DNA from: Clostridia bacterium
GTDB taxonomy: Bacteria; Bacillota; Clostridia; TANB77; CAG-508
Length of the DNA stretch: 53,733 bases
Assembly: GCA_022799315.1 (NCBI GenBank)
Contig: JAAWOE010000009.1
Span: 1-53,733, forward strand
Reading direction: 5' to 3'
How positions within the stretch are numbered: position 1 is the stretch's first letter; each line of letters opens with the position of its first letter. A program made the position numbers and the translations under genes. Of this stretch, positions 18,122 to 26,844 are shown piece after piece. The notes below the pieces were generated by a model. It saw only the letters and a program-made list of their open reading frames with translations. It ran no database searches and had not been told where the DNA came from.

Positions 18122-19162
18122 ATGGAAAAAAGTTTTAGTAATAGTTATAAAGAAGCGGGAGTAGATGTAACAGCAGGTTACAAATCAGTAGAATTAATGA
18201 AAAAATATGTACAAAGTACATACATTCCAGGAGTTGAATCAGACCTAGGAGGGTTTGGTGGACTTTTTGCGCCTGATATAAAAGATATGAAAAAACCAAT
18301 TTTAGTTTCTGGTACAGATGGAGTAGGAACAAAACTAAAATTGGCTTTTTTAATGAATAAACACGATACAATAGGACAAGACTGTGTAGCAATGTGTGTA
18401 AATGATATAGTATGTTGTGGTGCAAGACCAATATTCTTCCTAGATTACATGTCACTATGGAAAAACATACCAGAAATGGTAGCAACAATAGTAAAAGGTG
18501 TAACAGATGGATGTAAAATGGCAGGATGTGCATTAGTAGGTGGAGAAACAGCAGAAATGCCAGGTCTATATTCAGAAAATGAATACGATTTAGCAGGATT
18601 TAGTGTGGGAATTGTAGACCAAGAAAAAATGATAAACTCTGAAAGTATAGAAGTAGGAGATGTAGTAATAGGACTTGCATCATCAGGAGTACATTCTAAT
18701 GGATTTTCGTTAGTTCGAAAAATATTTAATGTAAATGAAGAAAACCTAAAAGAATATAGGGAAGAATTAGGTAAAACTTTAGGTGAAGCATTAATAGAAC
18801 CTACCAAAATATATGTAAAACCAGTACTAAAACTACTAGAACAAGTAAATGTAAAAGGCATATCACATATAACAGGTGGAGGCTTCTATGAAAACATGCC
18901 AAGAATGCTAAATGAAAAAGTAGCATTAAACATTAATAAAGACTCATATGAAGTTCCAGCAATTTTCAAATTAATCCAAAAAGAAGGAAACATTCCTTTA
19001 AGAGATATGTACAATACTTTCAATATGGGAATAGGAATGGCAATTATAGTTCCTAAAAATGAACAAGAAAAAGCATTAGAAATATTAAAAGAAGCTGGAG
19101 AAACAGCATACGTAATTGGAGAAGTAGTAGAAGGAAATAAAGAGATAAATATAAAATATTAG
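18122..19162 (+). CDS. purM: Phosphoribosylformylglycinamidine cyclo-ligase (AIR synthetase)
   Basis: 346 residues, typical length. Family motifs include YKEAGVDVTAGYKSVELMKK at the N-terminus, VSGTDGVGTKLKLAF (substrate/ATP site), VCCGARPIFFLDYMS, LVGGETAEMPG and HITGGGFYENMPR. It closes FGAM to AIR using ATP, step 5 of purine synthesis. The stop codon TAG forms the first bases of an intergenic hairpin repeat that separates it from purL. RBS AAGGAGATG precedes ATG. Confidence 0.96.
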   Translation: MEKSFSNSYKEAGVDVTAGYKSVELMKKYVQSTYIPGVESDLGGFGGLFAPDIKDMKKPILVSGTDGVGTKLKLAFLMNKHDTIGQDCVAMCVNDIVCCGARPIFFLDYMSLWKNIPEMVATIVKGVTDGCKMAGCALVGGETAEMPGLYSENEYDLAGFSVGIVDQEKMINSESIEVGDVVIGLASSGVHSNGFSLVRKIFNVNEENLKEYREELGKTLGEALIEPTKIYVKPVLKLLEQVNVKGISHITGGGFYENMPRMLNEKVALNINKDSYEVPAIFKLIQKEGNIPLRDMYNTFNMGIGMAIIVPKNEQEKALEILKEAGETAYVIGEVVEGNKEINIKY

Positions 19163-19253
19163 AGGTTAGAGGTTAGAAGTTAGAAGTTAGAAAAAAGAAT
19201 TCTTGGAAGAAATTTCTTTAAATCTAACATCCAACATCTAACATCCAACTTCC
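19161..19253 (+). repeat. TTAGAAGTTAG hairpin repeat, copy 1 (purM-purL gap)
   Basis: Tandem GGTTAGA/AGTTAGA units, then AAAAAAGAATTCTT and AAATTTCTTT, then complementary TCTAACATCCAAC units. It begins at the purM stop codon and ends just before the purL ribosome binding site. A near-identical copy fills the LCP-rsfS gap at 51405. Confidence 0.8.
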
Positions 19254-19274
19254 AAAAGAAGGAGTGAAAAATTA

Positions 19275-22200
19275 ATGGTAAAAAGAATTTATGTGCAAAA
19301 AAAGCCAGGGTTTGATGTAGAAGCAAAAGGAGTGTTAAGCGATTTACAAGAAAATCTACAAATAAAAGGATTACAAGACGTAGTAATACTAAACAGATAT
19401 GATGTATCTGGAATTGATGACGAAACATATGAAAAAGCAAAAAACACAGTATTTTCAGAACCACAAGTAGATGTATGTTTTGACGAAGACTATAATTTTG
19501 AAAAAGAAGATAAAGTATTTGCAGTAGAATTTCTACCAGGACAATTCGACCAAAGAGCAAACTCTCTTGCAGAATGTTTACAAATAATTAGTGGAAGTAA
19601 AAGACCAATTGCAAAATCTGCAAAAGTATATGTTTTAAAAGGAACAATAACAGATGAAGAAGTTGCAAAAATTAAAAAATACCTAATAAATTCAGTAGAC
19701 TCACAAGAAGCAAGTCTAGAAAAACTAGATACTCTAGAAGAACAAATGGAAGAACCAAAAGACGTAGCAGTAATCGAAGGATTTATAGATATGACAGACG
19801 AAGATGCTGTAAAATTCTATGAAAAATATGGATTTGCAATGGACATAGCTGACTTAAAATTCTGTCAAAAATATTTTAGAGATACAGAAAAAAGAAATCC
19901 AACAATGACAGAAATGAAAATGATAGATACATATTGGTCAGACCACTGTAGACATACAACATTCCTTACAAAGTTAGAAGTAATAGACATCAAATGGGAT
20001 TTATTAAAACAAATATATGAAGATTATATAGCATCTAGAAAATTTGTATACGAAGATAGAAAAAAAGATATATGTTTAATGGATGTTGCGACAATAGCTG
20101 CTAAAGAATTAAAGAAAAAAGGACTATTAAAAGACTTAGATGAATCAGAAGAAATAAATGCATGTAGCATAAAAGCAGACATATTAGTAGATGGAAAACC
20201 AGAAGAATACTTAATAATGTTTAAAAACGAAACACATAACCACCCAACAGAAATAGAACCATTTGGAGGAGCTGCAACATGTCTTGGTGGAGCAATAAGA
20301 GATCCATTATCTGGACGTGTATATGTATACCAAGCAATGCGTGTTACAGGATGTGGAGACCCAAGACAAACAATACAAGAAACTTTAGAAAATAAATTAC
20401 CACAAAGAAAACTAACAAATGAAGCAGCACGTGGTTATAGTTCATATGGAAACCAAATAGGACTTGCAACAGGACAAGTAGCAGAAATATATCACCCAGG
20501 ATATGTTGCAAAACGTCTAGAAATTGGAGCATTAGTAGGAGCAGCACCTGCAAAAAATGTAGTAAGAGTAAGACCAGAACCAGGAGATAAAGTAATCCTA
20601 CTTGGAGGAAGAACAGGAAGAGATGGTTGTGGAGGAGCAACAGGTTCATCAAAAGCGCATACAAGTAGATCTCTAACAACATGTGGAGCAGAAGTACAAA
20701 AAGGAAATGCACCAGAAGAAAGAAAAATACAAAGACTATTCAGAAATGAAGAAGCTACAAAACTAATAAAAAGATGTAACGACTTTGGAGCAGGTGGAGT
20801 ATCAGTAGCAGTAGGAGAATTAGCAGATGGATTAGTAATAAACCTAGATAAAGTTCCAAAGAAATATGAAGGATTAGATGGAACAGAACTTGCAATTTCA
20901 GAATCACAAGAAAGAATGGCAGTAGTTGTAGCAAGTGAGAATGTAGAAAAATTCGAAAAATTAGCAAAGCTAGAAAACATAGAAACAAGTATTGTAGCAG
21001 ACGTTGTAGAAGAACCAAGAGTAAAAATGTACTGGAGAGGAAACTTAATAGTAGATATAAGCCGTAAGTTCTTAGATACAAACGGAGATACTAAAAAAGC
21101 AAATTTAGAAATCAATAAACCAAATGAAGCAAACAATTACTTCAATAAAAAAGAAGTAGCAAACAATGTAGAAGAATGGAAGAAAAATATATCAGACTTA
21201 AATTGTTGTTCACAAAAAGGATTAGTAGAAAGATTTGACTCAAGCATCGGAGCAGGAACAGTAGTAATGCCATTTGGTGGTAAATATCAATTAACACCAG
21301 CAGAAGGAATGGCAGCAAGAATACCAACATTAGAAGGCTACACAAACACTGGAACAATAATGACATATGGTTACAATCCATATCTATCAACATGGAGTCC
21401 ATTCCATGGAGCAGTATATGCAGTAGTAGAATCAGTAACAAAATATGTAGCAATGGGTGGAGACTACAAAAAAGCTTGGTTAACATTCCAAGAATACTTT
21501 GAAAAATTAAGAAACGAACCATCAAGATGGGGAAAACCATTTGCAGCATTACTTGGTGCATACTTAGTACAAGAAAAATTAGGAATTGCAGCAATTGGAG
21601 GAAAAGATAGTATGTCAGGTTCATATAACGAACTAGATGTACCACCAACATTAACATCATTCTGCGTAGGAACAGTAGATGTAAACAAAGTAGTAACAAA
21701 CGAATTTAAAAACACAAATTCAAAATTAGTAATACTGAAAACAAAAATGGATGAAAACAATCTACCAGATTTTGAAGACTTAAAAGAAAACTATGAAATT
21801 ATATTTAACCTAATAAATGAAGGAAAAGTATTATCAATAAGTTCAATAAAACATGGTGGAATTTCAGATAGTATTACAAAAAGTGCAATAGGAAATAAAA
21901 TAGGATTTAAATTTACTAAAAAAGAAGACTTATTTAAACCAATGTATGGAAGCTTTATAATAGAATTAAAAGAAGAAGTGCAAAATGAAAAATTAGAAGA
22001 ATTAGGTTACACAATAGAACAAAAAGAAATAGTAATAAATGAAAACGAAAAGTTAGACCTAGAAGAATTAATAAAACTATGGGAAGAACCACTAGAAAAA
22101 GTATTCCCAACAAAAGTAAGCAATAATACACAAAAAGAAGTTACAAATATTTTAAGTGATAAAACATGTAATGTATCTTCAAAAATTAAAATAGCAAAAC

Positions 22201-22997
22201 CACGTGTATTTATACCAGTATTCCCAGGAACAAACTGTGAATATGATTTAACAAAAGCTTTCCAAGATGCAGGAGCAGTAGTAAATACATCAGTATTTAG
22301 AAACCTAAAACCAGAATACATTGAAGAATCAATAAAAGAATTTGAAAAACAAATAAATGAAGCACAAATAATAATGCTACCAGGTGGATTTAGCGCTGGA
22401 GATGAGCCAGATGGTTCTGGAAAATTCATAGCATCAGTATTTAGAAATCCAAGATTGATGGATGCAATACATAAACACTTAAACGAACAAGATGGACTAA
22501 TGTTAGGTATATGTAATGGATTCCAAGCATTAATAAAACTAGGATTATTACCATATGGAAAAATCGCAGATATGGATGATACTATGCCAACATTAACATT
22601 TAATGATATAGCAAGACACCAATCAAAACTAGTAAATACAAAAGTAGTATCAAAATTATCACCATGGTTTAATAAAGTAGACTTAGGAGAAGAATTCATT
22701 ATACCAATTTCACATGGTGAAGGAAAATTTGTAGCAAGCAAGGAAGTAATGGACGAACTAATAAAAAACGGACAAGTCGCAACACAATACGTAGACCTAA
22801 ATGGAAATGCAACTATGGATATAGCATACAACCCAAACGGTTCTGTATGTGCAGTAGAAGGAATCACAAGTCCAGACGGAAGAATATTAGGGAAAATGGG
22901 ACATTCAGAAAGAAGTTACAAATCTGACATATTAAAAAATGTACCAGGAAACAAAGACCAAAAGCTATTTGAATCTGGTGTAGAATATTATAGATAA
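19275..22997 (+). CDS. purL: Phosphoribosylformylglycinamidine synthase, single-chain
   Basis: 1240 residues, the fused PurS-PurL-PurQ-like clostridial form. An N-terminal PurS-like region (KRIYVQKKPGFDVEAKGV) leads to the FGAM synthase core (DTYWSDHCRHTTF near residue 218; NETHNHPTEIEPFGGA near 319; GGRTGRDGCGGATGSS near 442) and a C-terminal glutaminase (PVFPGTNCEYDL near 982; nucleophile Cys in LGICNGFQAL near 1078; His in ISHGEGKF near 1144). It converts FGAR to FGAM using glutamine and ATP. RBS GAAGGAG precedes ATG. Confidence 0.97.
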   Translation: MVKRIYVQKKPGFDVEAKGVLSDLQENLQIKGLQDVVILNRYDVSGIDDETYEKAKNTVFSEPQVDVCFDEDYNFEKEDKVFAVEFLPGQFDQRANSLAECLQIISGSKRPIAKSAKVYVLKGTITDEEVAKIKKYLINSVDSQEASLEKLDTLEEQMEEPKDVAVIEGFIDMTDEDAVKFYEKYGFAMDIADLKFCQKYFRDTEKRNPTMTEMKMIDTYWSDHCRHTTFLTKLEVIDIKWDLLKQIYEDYIASRKFVYEDRKKDICLMDVATIAAKELKKKGLLKDLDESEEINACSIKADILVDGKPEEYLIMFKNETHNHPTEIEPFGGAATCLGGAIRDPLSGRVYVYQAMRVTGCGDPRQTIQETLENKLPQRKLTNEAARGYSSYGNQIGLATGQVAEIYHPGYVAKRLEIGALVGAAPAKNVVRVRPEPGDKVILLGGRTGRDGCGGATGSSKAHTSRSLTTCGAEVQKGNAPEERKIQRLFRNEEATKLIKRCNDFGAGGVSVAVGELADGLVINLDKVPKKYEGLDGTELAISESQERMAVVVASENVEKFEKLAKLENIETSIVADVVEEPRVKMYWRGNLIVDISRKFLDTNGDTKKANLEINKPNEANNYFNKKEVANNVEEWKKNISDLNCCSQKGLVERFDSSIGAGTVVMPFGGKYQLTPAEGMAARIPTLEGYTNTGTIMTYGYNPYLSTWSPFHGAVYAVVESVTKYVAMGGDYKKAWLTFQEYFEKLRNEPSRWGKPFAALLGAYLVQEKLGIAAIGGKDSMSGSYNELDVPPTLTSFCVGTVDVNKVVTNEFKNTNSKLVILKTKMDENNLPDFEDLKENYEIIFNLINEGKVLSISSIKHGGISDSITKSAIGNKIGFKFTKKEDLFKPMYGSFIIELKEEVQNEKLEELGYTIEQKEIVINENEKLDLEELIKLWEEPLEKVFPTKVSNNTQKEVTNILSDKTCNVSSKIKIAKPRVFIPVFPGTNCEYDLTKAFQDAGAVVNTSVFRNLKPEYIEESIKEFEKQINEAQIIMLPGGFSAGDEPDGSGKFIASVFRNPRLMDAIHKHLNEQDGLMLGICNGFQALIKLGLLPYGKIADMDDTMPTLTFNDIARHQSKLVNTKVVSKLSPWFNKVDLGEEFIIPISHGEGKFVASKEVMDELIKNGQVATQYVDLNGNATMDIAYNPNGSVCAVEGITSPDGRILGKMGHSERSYKSDILKNVPGNKDQKLFESGVEYYR

Positions 22998-23000
22998 TAT

Positions 23001-23029
23001 TTGACAAATTGTAATATGAGTGATACAAT
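23001..23029 (+). promoter_or_regulatory. Strong promoter for a short antisense RNA
   Basis: Perfect -35 TTGACA, 17-bp spacer, TACAAT, starting 3 bp after the purL stop codon. It points at a terminator only about 80 bp away and at the 3' end of the convergent small toxin-like gene. Confidence 0.75.
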
Positions 23030-23035
23030 GTAGAT

Positions 23036-23117
23036 ATAATAAAAGAGCAAGGGGTTAGCCCTGCTCGTGGTTGTTGGAGGTCTCATTCATGTGTGGTGGA
23101 GAGACCTCTAGTTTTTT
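23036..23117 (+). ncRNA. Putative antitoxin RNA of a type I toxin-antitoxin pair
   Basis: About 80 nt from the predicted start to an intrinsic terminator. It holds two hairpins: GAGCA...TGCTC (23045-23066) and GAGGTCTC...GAGACCTC (23077-23108), the latter followed by TAGTTTTTT. It is fully antisense to the last third of the small hydrophobic ORF on the minus strand. Convergent, 3'-overlapping geometry is that of txpA/RatA and bsrG/SR4 in B. subtilis. The same hairpins could instead terminate purL transcripts; the consensus promoter argues for a separate RNA. Start and end are inferred, not measured. Confidence 0.6.
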
Positions 23118-23228
23118 CTTTGTAAGATGTACATAATAATTTGTAATACTTGCAAAACCTAATATCAAGGCAATGCCAACACAAATACAAAGAACTAGAA
23201 ATCCTAAACCTAAATATGTATAAACCAC
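23055..23228 (-). CDS. Small hydrophobic toxin-like peptide (holin-like, TxpA-type)
   Basis: 57 residues: one transmembrane helix (about residues 4-28, LGLGFLVLCICVGIALILGF), then a basic stretch LTKKK and a polar tail with SPPHMNETSNN. Size and layout match type I toxins such as TxpA, which damage the membrane; direct homology was not tested. The start is a GTG at 23228, 7 nt after a perfect GGAGG; an ATG five codons upstream lies inside that ribosome binding site. It has its own extended -10 promoter, an 80-nt leader with a stem-loop (23266-23285) and a palindrome at the SD. It sits between purL and purB but points the other way. Confidence 0.65.
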   Translation of the reverse strand: MVYTYLGLGFLVLCICVGIALILGFASITNYYVHLTKKKLEVSPPHMNETSNNHEQG

Positions 23229-23325
23229 TTTATCACCTCCCATGATGCATCATACTAACAGTTGAAAACTAGCAACTGCTAGTTTATACAACAAAGAAGA
23301 ATTGGTGATATCCAACAACAAAAAT

Positions 23326-23354
23326 ATGATAGCACAATACACACAAAAAGTCAA
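23326..23354 (-). promoter_or_regulatory. Promoter of the toxin-like gene
   Basis: On the minus strand TTGACT, 17-bp spacer, TGC-TATCAT (extended -10). It predicts an mRNA leader of about 80-90 nt before the GTG start. Confidence 0.65.
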
Positions 23355-23391
23355 ATAAAAATGTCAAAAAGAAAATATAAAGGAGTAGAAA

Positions 23392-24825
23392 ATGGAAAAT
23401 AACGTGTATGTAACACCACTTGCAGGAAGATATGCAAGTAAAGAAATGAACAAAATATGGGCAAGTGACAGCAAATATAGCACATGGAGAAAACTATGGA
23501 TAGCACTTGCTGAAACAGAAAAAGAACTAGGAATAAATATTACAGATGAGCAAATAAGCGAAATGAAACAAAATGTAGAAAACATTGATTATGATGTGGT
23601 TGCAAAACGTGAAGCAGAATGTAGACATGATGTTATGAGCCACGTATATGAATTTGGAATAAAATGCCCAAGTGCAAAACCAATTATACATTTAGGTGCA
23701 ACATCTTGTTATGTAACAGATAATACAGATGTAATCCTAATGCGTGAAGCATTAAAATTAATAAGACAAAAATTAGTATTAGTAATAAACAACTTAAAAG
23801 AATTTGCACTAAAAAATAAAAATATAACATGTCTTGGTTATACACACTTCCAACCAGCACAACTTACAACAGTTGGAAAAAGAGCAACACTATGGTTACA
23901 AGATTTATTAGAAGACTTAGAAGAATTAAACTTTGTAATAGATAATATGAAACTACTTGGATGTAAAGGAACAACAGGAACACAAGAAAGCTTTATGAAA
24001 TTATTTAAAGATGAAGAAAAAGTAAAACAAATAGACGGAAAAATTGCTGAAAAAATGGGATTTGATAAAGTATACCATGTATCTGGACAAACATATACAA
24101 GAAAACTAGATTCAAGAGTATTAAACGTATTATCAAGCATAGCACAAAGTGCATCAAAATTTGCAAATGATATGAGATTATTACAACACGAAAAAGAATT
24201 AGAAGAACCATTTGAAAAATCACAAATAGGTTCATCAGCAATGGCATACAAAAGAAACCCAATGAGAAGTGAAAGAATAAACTCACTTGCAAGACATGTA
24301 ATGATACTTAGCCAAGACCCAGCAATTACAGCTGCAACACAATGGTTAGAAAGAACATTAGACGATTCTGCAAATAAAAGAATATGTGTACCAGAAAGTT
24401 TCTTAGCAGTAGATGCAATTTTAATACTATATGCAAATATCTCTTCAAACATAGTAGTATATGAAAATGTAATAAAGACTAACATGATGCAAGAATTACC
24501 ATTTATGGGAACAGAAGAAATAATAATGAATGCTGTTCTAAAAGGTGGAGACAGACAGGAATTACATGAAAAAATAAGAGTATACTCAATGGAAGCAGGA
24601 AGAGAAGTAAAAGAATTTGGAAGACCAAATGATTTAGTAGAAAGAATTGCAAACGATGCATCATTTGGATTAACTAAAGAAGAAATAATGCATGCACTAA
24701 ATCCAGATAACCTTTGTGGAAGAGCACCAAAACAAGTAGAAGATTTTATAGTTACAGCTGTAAATCCAGTACTTGAACAATATGGTGATTTAATTAAAGG
24801 AATAAACGTAGAAGTAAATGTATAA
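23392..24825 (+). CDS. purB: Adenylosuccinate lyase
   Basis: 477 residues. Fumarase/aspartase-superfamily signature GSSAMAYKRNPMRSE near residue 281, plus GATSCYVTDNTD near residue 103 and TCLGYTHFQPAQLTTVGKRA with the catalytic His near residue 146. It acts twice in purine synthesis, on SAICAR and on adenylosuccinate. RBS AAGGAG precedes ATG. The convergent/divergent toxin-antitoxin module separates it from purL, so it may depend on a promoter within 23244-23391 or on read-through. Confidence 0.96.
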   Translation: MENNVYVTPLAGRYASKEMNKIWASDSKYSTWRKLWIALAETEKELGINITDEQISEMKQNVENIDYDVVAKREAECRHDVMSHVYEFGIKCPSAKPIIHLGATSCYVTDNTDVILMREALKLIRQKLVLVINNLKEFALKNKNITCLGYTHFQPAQLTTVGKRATLWLQDLLEDLEELNFVIDNMKLLGCKGTTGTQESFMKLFKDEEKVKQIDGKIAEKMGFDKVYHVSGQTYTRKLDSRVLNVLSSIAQSASKFANDMRLLQHEKELEEPFEKSQIGSSAMAYKRNPMRSERINSLARHVMILSQDPAITAATQWLERTLDDSANKRICVPESFLAVDAILILYANISSNIVVYENVIKTNMMQELPFMGTEEIIMNAVLKGGDRQELHEKIRVYSMEAGREVKEFGRPNDLVERIANDASFGLTKEEIMHALNPDNLCGRAPKQVEDFIVTAVNPVLEQYGDLIKGINVEVNV

Positions 24826-24830
24826 AAATA

Positions 24831-24862
24831 AAACTCCAGAAAATTAATTTTCTGGAGTTTTT
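24831..24862 (+). terminator. Intrinsic terminator after purB
   Basis: 15-bp perfect stem AAACTCCAGAAAATT with its complement, ending in T5. Confidence 0.9.
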
Positions 24863-24891
24863 ACAAATAGGTACGATGCTTTAATTTAAAA

Positions 24892-24930
24892 TGTAGGGTC
24901 GATTTTAATCGCCCAAGTGGCGAAGCCACA
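24892..24930 (+). repeat. GTAGGG(G)CGAT palindrome, copy 3
   Basis: TGTAGGGTCGATTTTAATCGCCC followed by a second small hairpin GTGGCGAAGCCAC. The copy at 29913 has the same order of parts. Confidence 0.7.
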
Positions 24931-24953
24931 CTAGTATGTTCAATTAAAATTGC

Positions 24954-25158
24954 AAATAAGGTTCTTTTAAATAAAAATCATAAATTATAGAAAAACTTGT
25001 TCAAGCTAAATTTTGCACAGTATGTAATAAAAATTTGCAGGCCCCTCTCACAAGATGTGAGATTCTCCCACAAATTTTTAAAACATACGTATACAAAATT
25101 TACTTTCAGGGCGCTTTTCTAAATTTACTGATTTTTATTTTTAAAAGAACCTTTATTT
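24954..25158. repeat. 205-bp imperfect palindrome
   Basis: The ends AAATAAGGTTCTTTTAA and TTAAAAGAACCTTTATTT are inverted copies. Complementarity continues inward in blocks: AAATAAAAATCA with TGATTTTTATTT, TAGAAAA with TTTTCTA, AAATTTTG with CAAAATTT, AAAAATTTG with CAAATTTTT, and CTCTCAC with GTGAG at the centre near 25055. It has no coding potential and no copy elsewhere in the window. It could be a miniature inverted-repeat element or a large structured RNA. Confidence 0.75.
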
Positions 25159-25207
25159 TATTATCAGGGCTACACTTATTAATCTTTTCTAGTAGAATAC
25201 AAGTAAA

Positions 25208-25243
25208 AAGGTATAAGTAAGAATTATCTCATACTTATACCTT
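25208..25243 (-). terminator. Intrinsic terminator after purC
   Basis: AAGGTATAAGTA and TACTTATACCTT arms. On the minus strand a T-run follows, 20 bp past the purC stop. Confidence 0.8.
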
Positions 25244-25263
25244 CTTTAAAATTCATAGATTTT

Positions 25264-26115
25264 CTAAAATTTCTTTCCTGTAATTAACTCATAAGCCTCA
25301 ACATATTTTGAAGCAGTTGTATCAATTACTTCTTCAGGAATTGGAGCTTTTGTTTCTGGATCATAACCAGAAGATTTAATCCAATCACGCATATATTGTT
25401 TATCAAAGCTCTTTTGAGATTGTCCTACAACATAATCTTTTGCTGGCCAGAAACGGCTAGAATCTGGAGTTAAAACTTCATCTCCTAAAACAAGTTCACC
25501 ATTTTCGTCTAAACCAAATTCAAATTTTGTATCAGCAATAATAACACCACGAGAAGCCGCATATTCAGCACATTTTGAATAAACTTCAATAGTTTTGTCA
25601 CGTAATTTTGTAGCAAGTTCTTCTCCTAACATTTCACATACTCTTTCAAATGAAATATTTTCATCATGGTCACCAATTTCAGCTTTTGTTGATGGAGTGA
25701 AAATAGGTTCAGCTAATTTTTCAGATTCTTGTAATCCTTCAGGTAACTTAATACCACAAACAGTACCATCTTCCTTATAGCTTTTCCATCCCGAACCTGT
25801 AATGTAACCTCTTACAATACATTCAACAGGAAGCATTTTTAGTTTTTTAACTAACATACTTCTTCCTTCAAATTCAGGTGTTTGAAATTCTGCTGGAAAA
25901 TCTTTGCTATCAATTGAGATAACATGATTTGGGATAATATCCTTTACAAAATCAAACCAAAAAGCAGATATTTGATTTAACACCTTTCCTTTATTTGGAA
26001 TCATAGCAGGTAAGATATAATCAAAAGCAGAAATTCTATCAGAAACAACAAGCATAAGTTTGTCGTCATCTACTTCATAAATCTCACGAACTTTACCACT
26101 ACTAATCTTTTTCAT
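25264..26115 (-). CDS. purC: SAICAR synthetase
   Basis: 283 residues. GKVREIYEVDDDKLMLVVSD at the N-terminus is the nucleotide-binding hairpin; RGYITGSGWKSY near residue 97 and IIADTKFEFGLDENGELVLGDEVLTPDSSRFW near 190-222 are the family signatures. It joins aspartate to CAIR in purine synthesis. Transcribed after purE with a 108-bp gap that holds part of a hairpin repeat. An RBS AAGGAT lies before ATG. Divergence from the + strand purM-purL-purB genes splits the pathway into two transcripts. Confidence 0.96.
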   Translation of the reverse strand: MKKISSGKVREIYEVDDDKLMLVVSDRISAFDYILPAMIPNKGKVLNQISAFWFDFVKDIIPNHVISIDSKDFPAEFQTPEFEGRSMLVKKLKMLPVECIVRGYITGSGWKSYKEDGTVCGIKLPEGLQESEKLAEPIFTPSTKAEIGDHDENISFERVCEMLGEELATKLRDKTIEVYSKCAEYAASRGVIIADTKFEFGLDENGELVLGDEVLTPDSSRFWPAKDYVVGQSQKSFDKQYMRDWIKSSGYDPETKAPIPEEVIDTTASKYVEAYELITGKKF

Positions 26116-26174
26116 AATAATTCACAATCCTTTCATTTATGATTAAAGTTGAAATCATATATATTTTCATAGAA

Positions 26175-26217
26175 GTAAGATATATTTCTAACATCTAACC
26201 TCCAACTTCAAACCTCT
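26175..26217 (-). repeat. TTAGA(A)GTTAG hairpin repeat, degenerate copy (purE-purC gap)
   Basis: Read on the minus strand: TAGAGGTTTGAAGTTGGAGG then TTAGATGTTAGAA, immediately after the purE stop codon. It matches the left part of the copies at 19161 and 51405, but the complementary right half is eroded. Confidence 0.5.
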
Positions 26218-26223
26218 ATTAAA

Positions 26224-26745
26224 TTACATTTGCTCTAAATAAGCAGCATAACCTAAATCTTGTAATTTTTCATCTTTTTTTGTTACAGCATCTTTTAAGG
26301 AAGCCTTGTAATCTGCAAGTTTTTTCTTTATATCTTCATTTCCTACAGCTAATATAGAAGTAGCTAATATTCCTGCATTTTTAGCACCATTAATTGCAAC
26401 TGTTGCAACTGGAATTCCTGAAGGCATTTGTACAATAGAATATAAAGAATCTACACCAGATAATGTTTTTGTATGAATTGGAATACCAATAACAGGAACT
26501 GTTGGAACCATAGCAGCAAAAACACCAGGTAAATGAGCAGCACCTCCTGCACCTGCAATAATAACTTTTACACCGTTTTCTTTTAAACTTTCTGCATAAG
26601 CCATAGCTTTTTCAGGAGTTCTATGAACAGATAAAATCTTCATTTCATAAGAAATTCCCATATCTTCTAAAAACTTAGCAGCATCTTTCATAATAGATAA
26701 ATCTGAATCGCTTCCCATAATAATAGCAACATCAATATTTTTCAT
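26224..26745 (-). CDS. purE: N5-carboxyaminoimidazole ribonucleotide mutase
   Basis: 173 residues, class I PurE. IIMGSDSDLSIMKDAAKFL near residue 9, the catalytic His in ILSVHRTPEKA near residue 41, and AGAGGAAHLPGVFAA near residue 66 are the family signatures. It rearranges N5-CAIR to CAIR, just before the PurC step. First gene of the minus-strand purE-purC transcript, with GGAGGATT before ATG. The purK, purF, purD, purN and purH genes are not in the window. Confidence 0.96.
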   Translation of the reverse strand: MKNIDVAIIMGSDSDLSIMKDAAKFLEDMGISYEMKILSVHRTPEKAMAYAESLKENGVKVIIAGAGGAAHLPGVFAAMVPTVPVIGIPIHTKTLSGVDSLYSIVQMPSGIPVATVAINGAKNAGILATSILAVGNEDIKKKLADYKASLKDAVTKKDEKLQDLGYAAYLEQM

Positions 26746-26844
26746 TAAAAAATCCTCCCATCTATAAATTAAAATTATTATAACATTTATGTAGAAATTT
26801 GTCAGTAAATTTTATTAAATTATTTATCTATATAAGGTCGTGTG

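Noticed and set aside
25035-25220. 61-codon ORF within the 205-bp palindrome
   Set aside because: It covers the right half of the palindrome and the purC terminator; no ribosome binding site.
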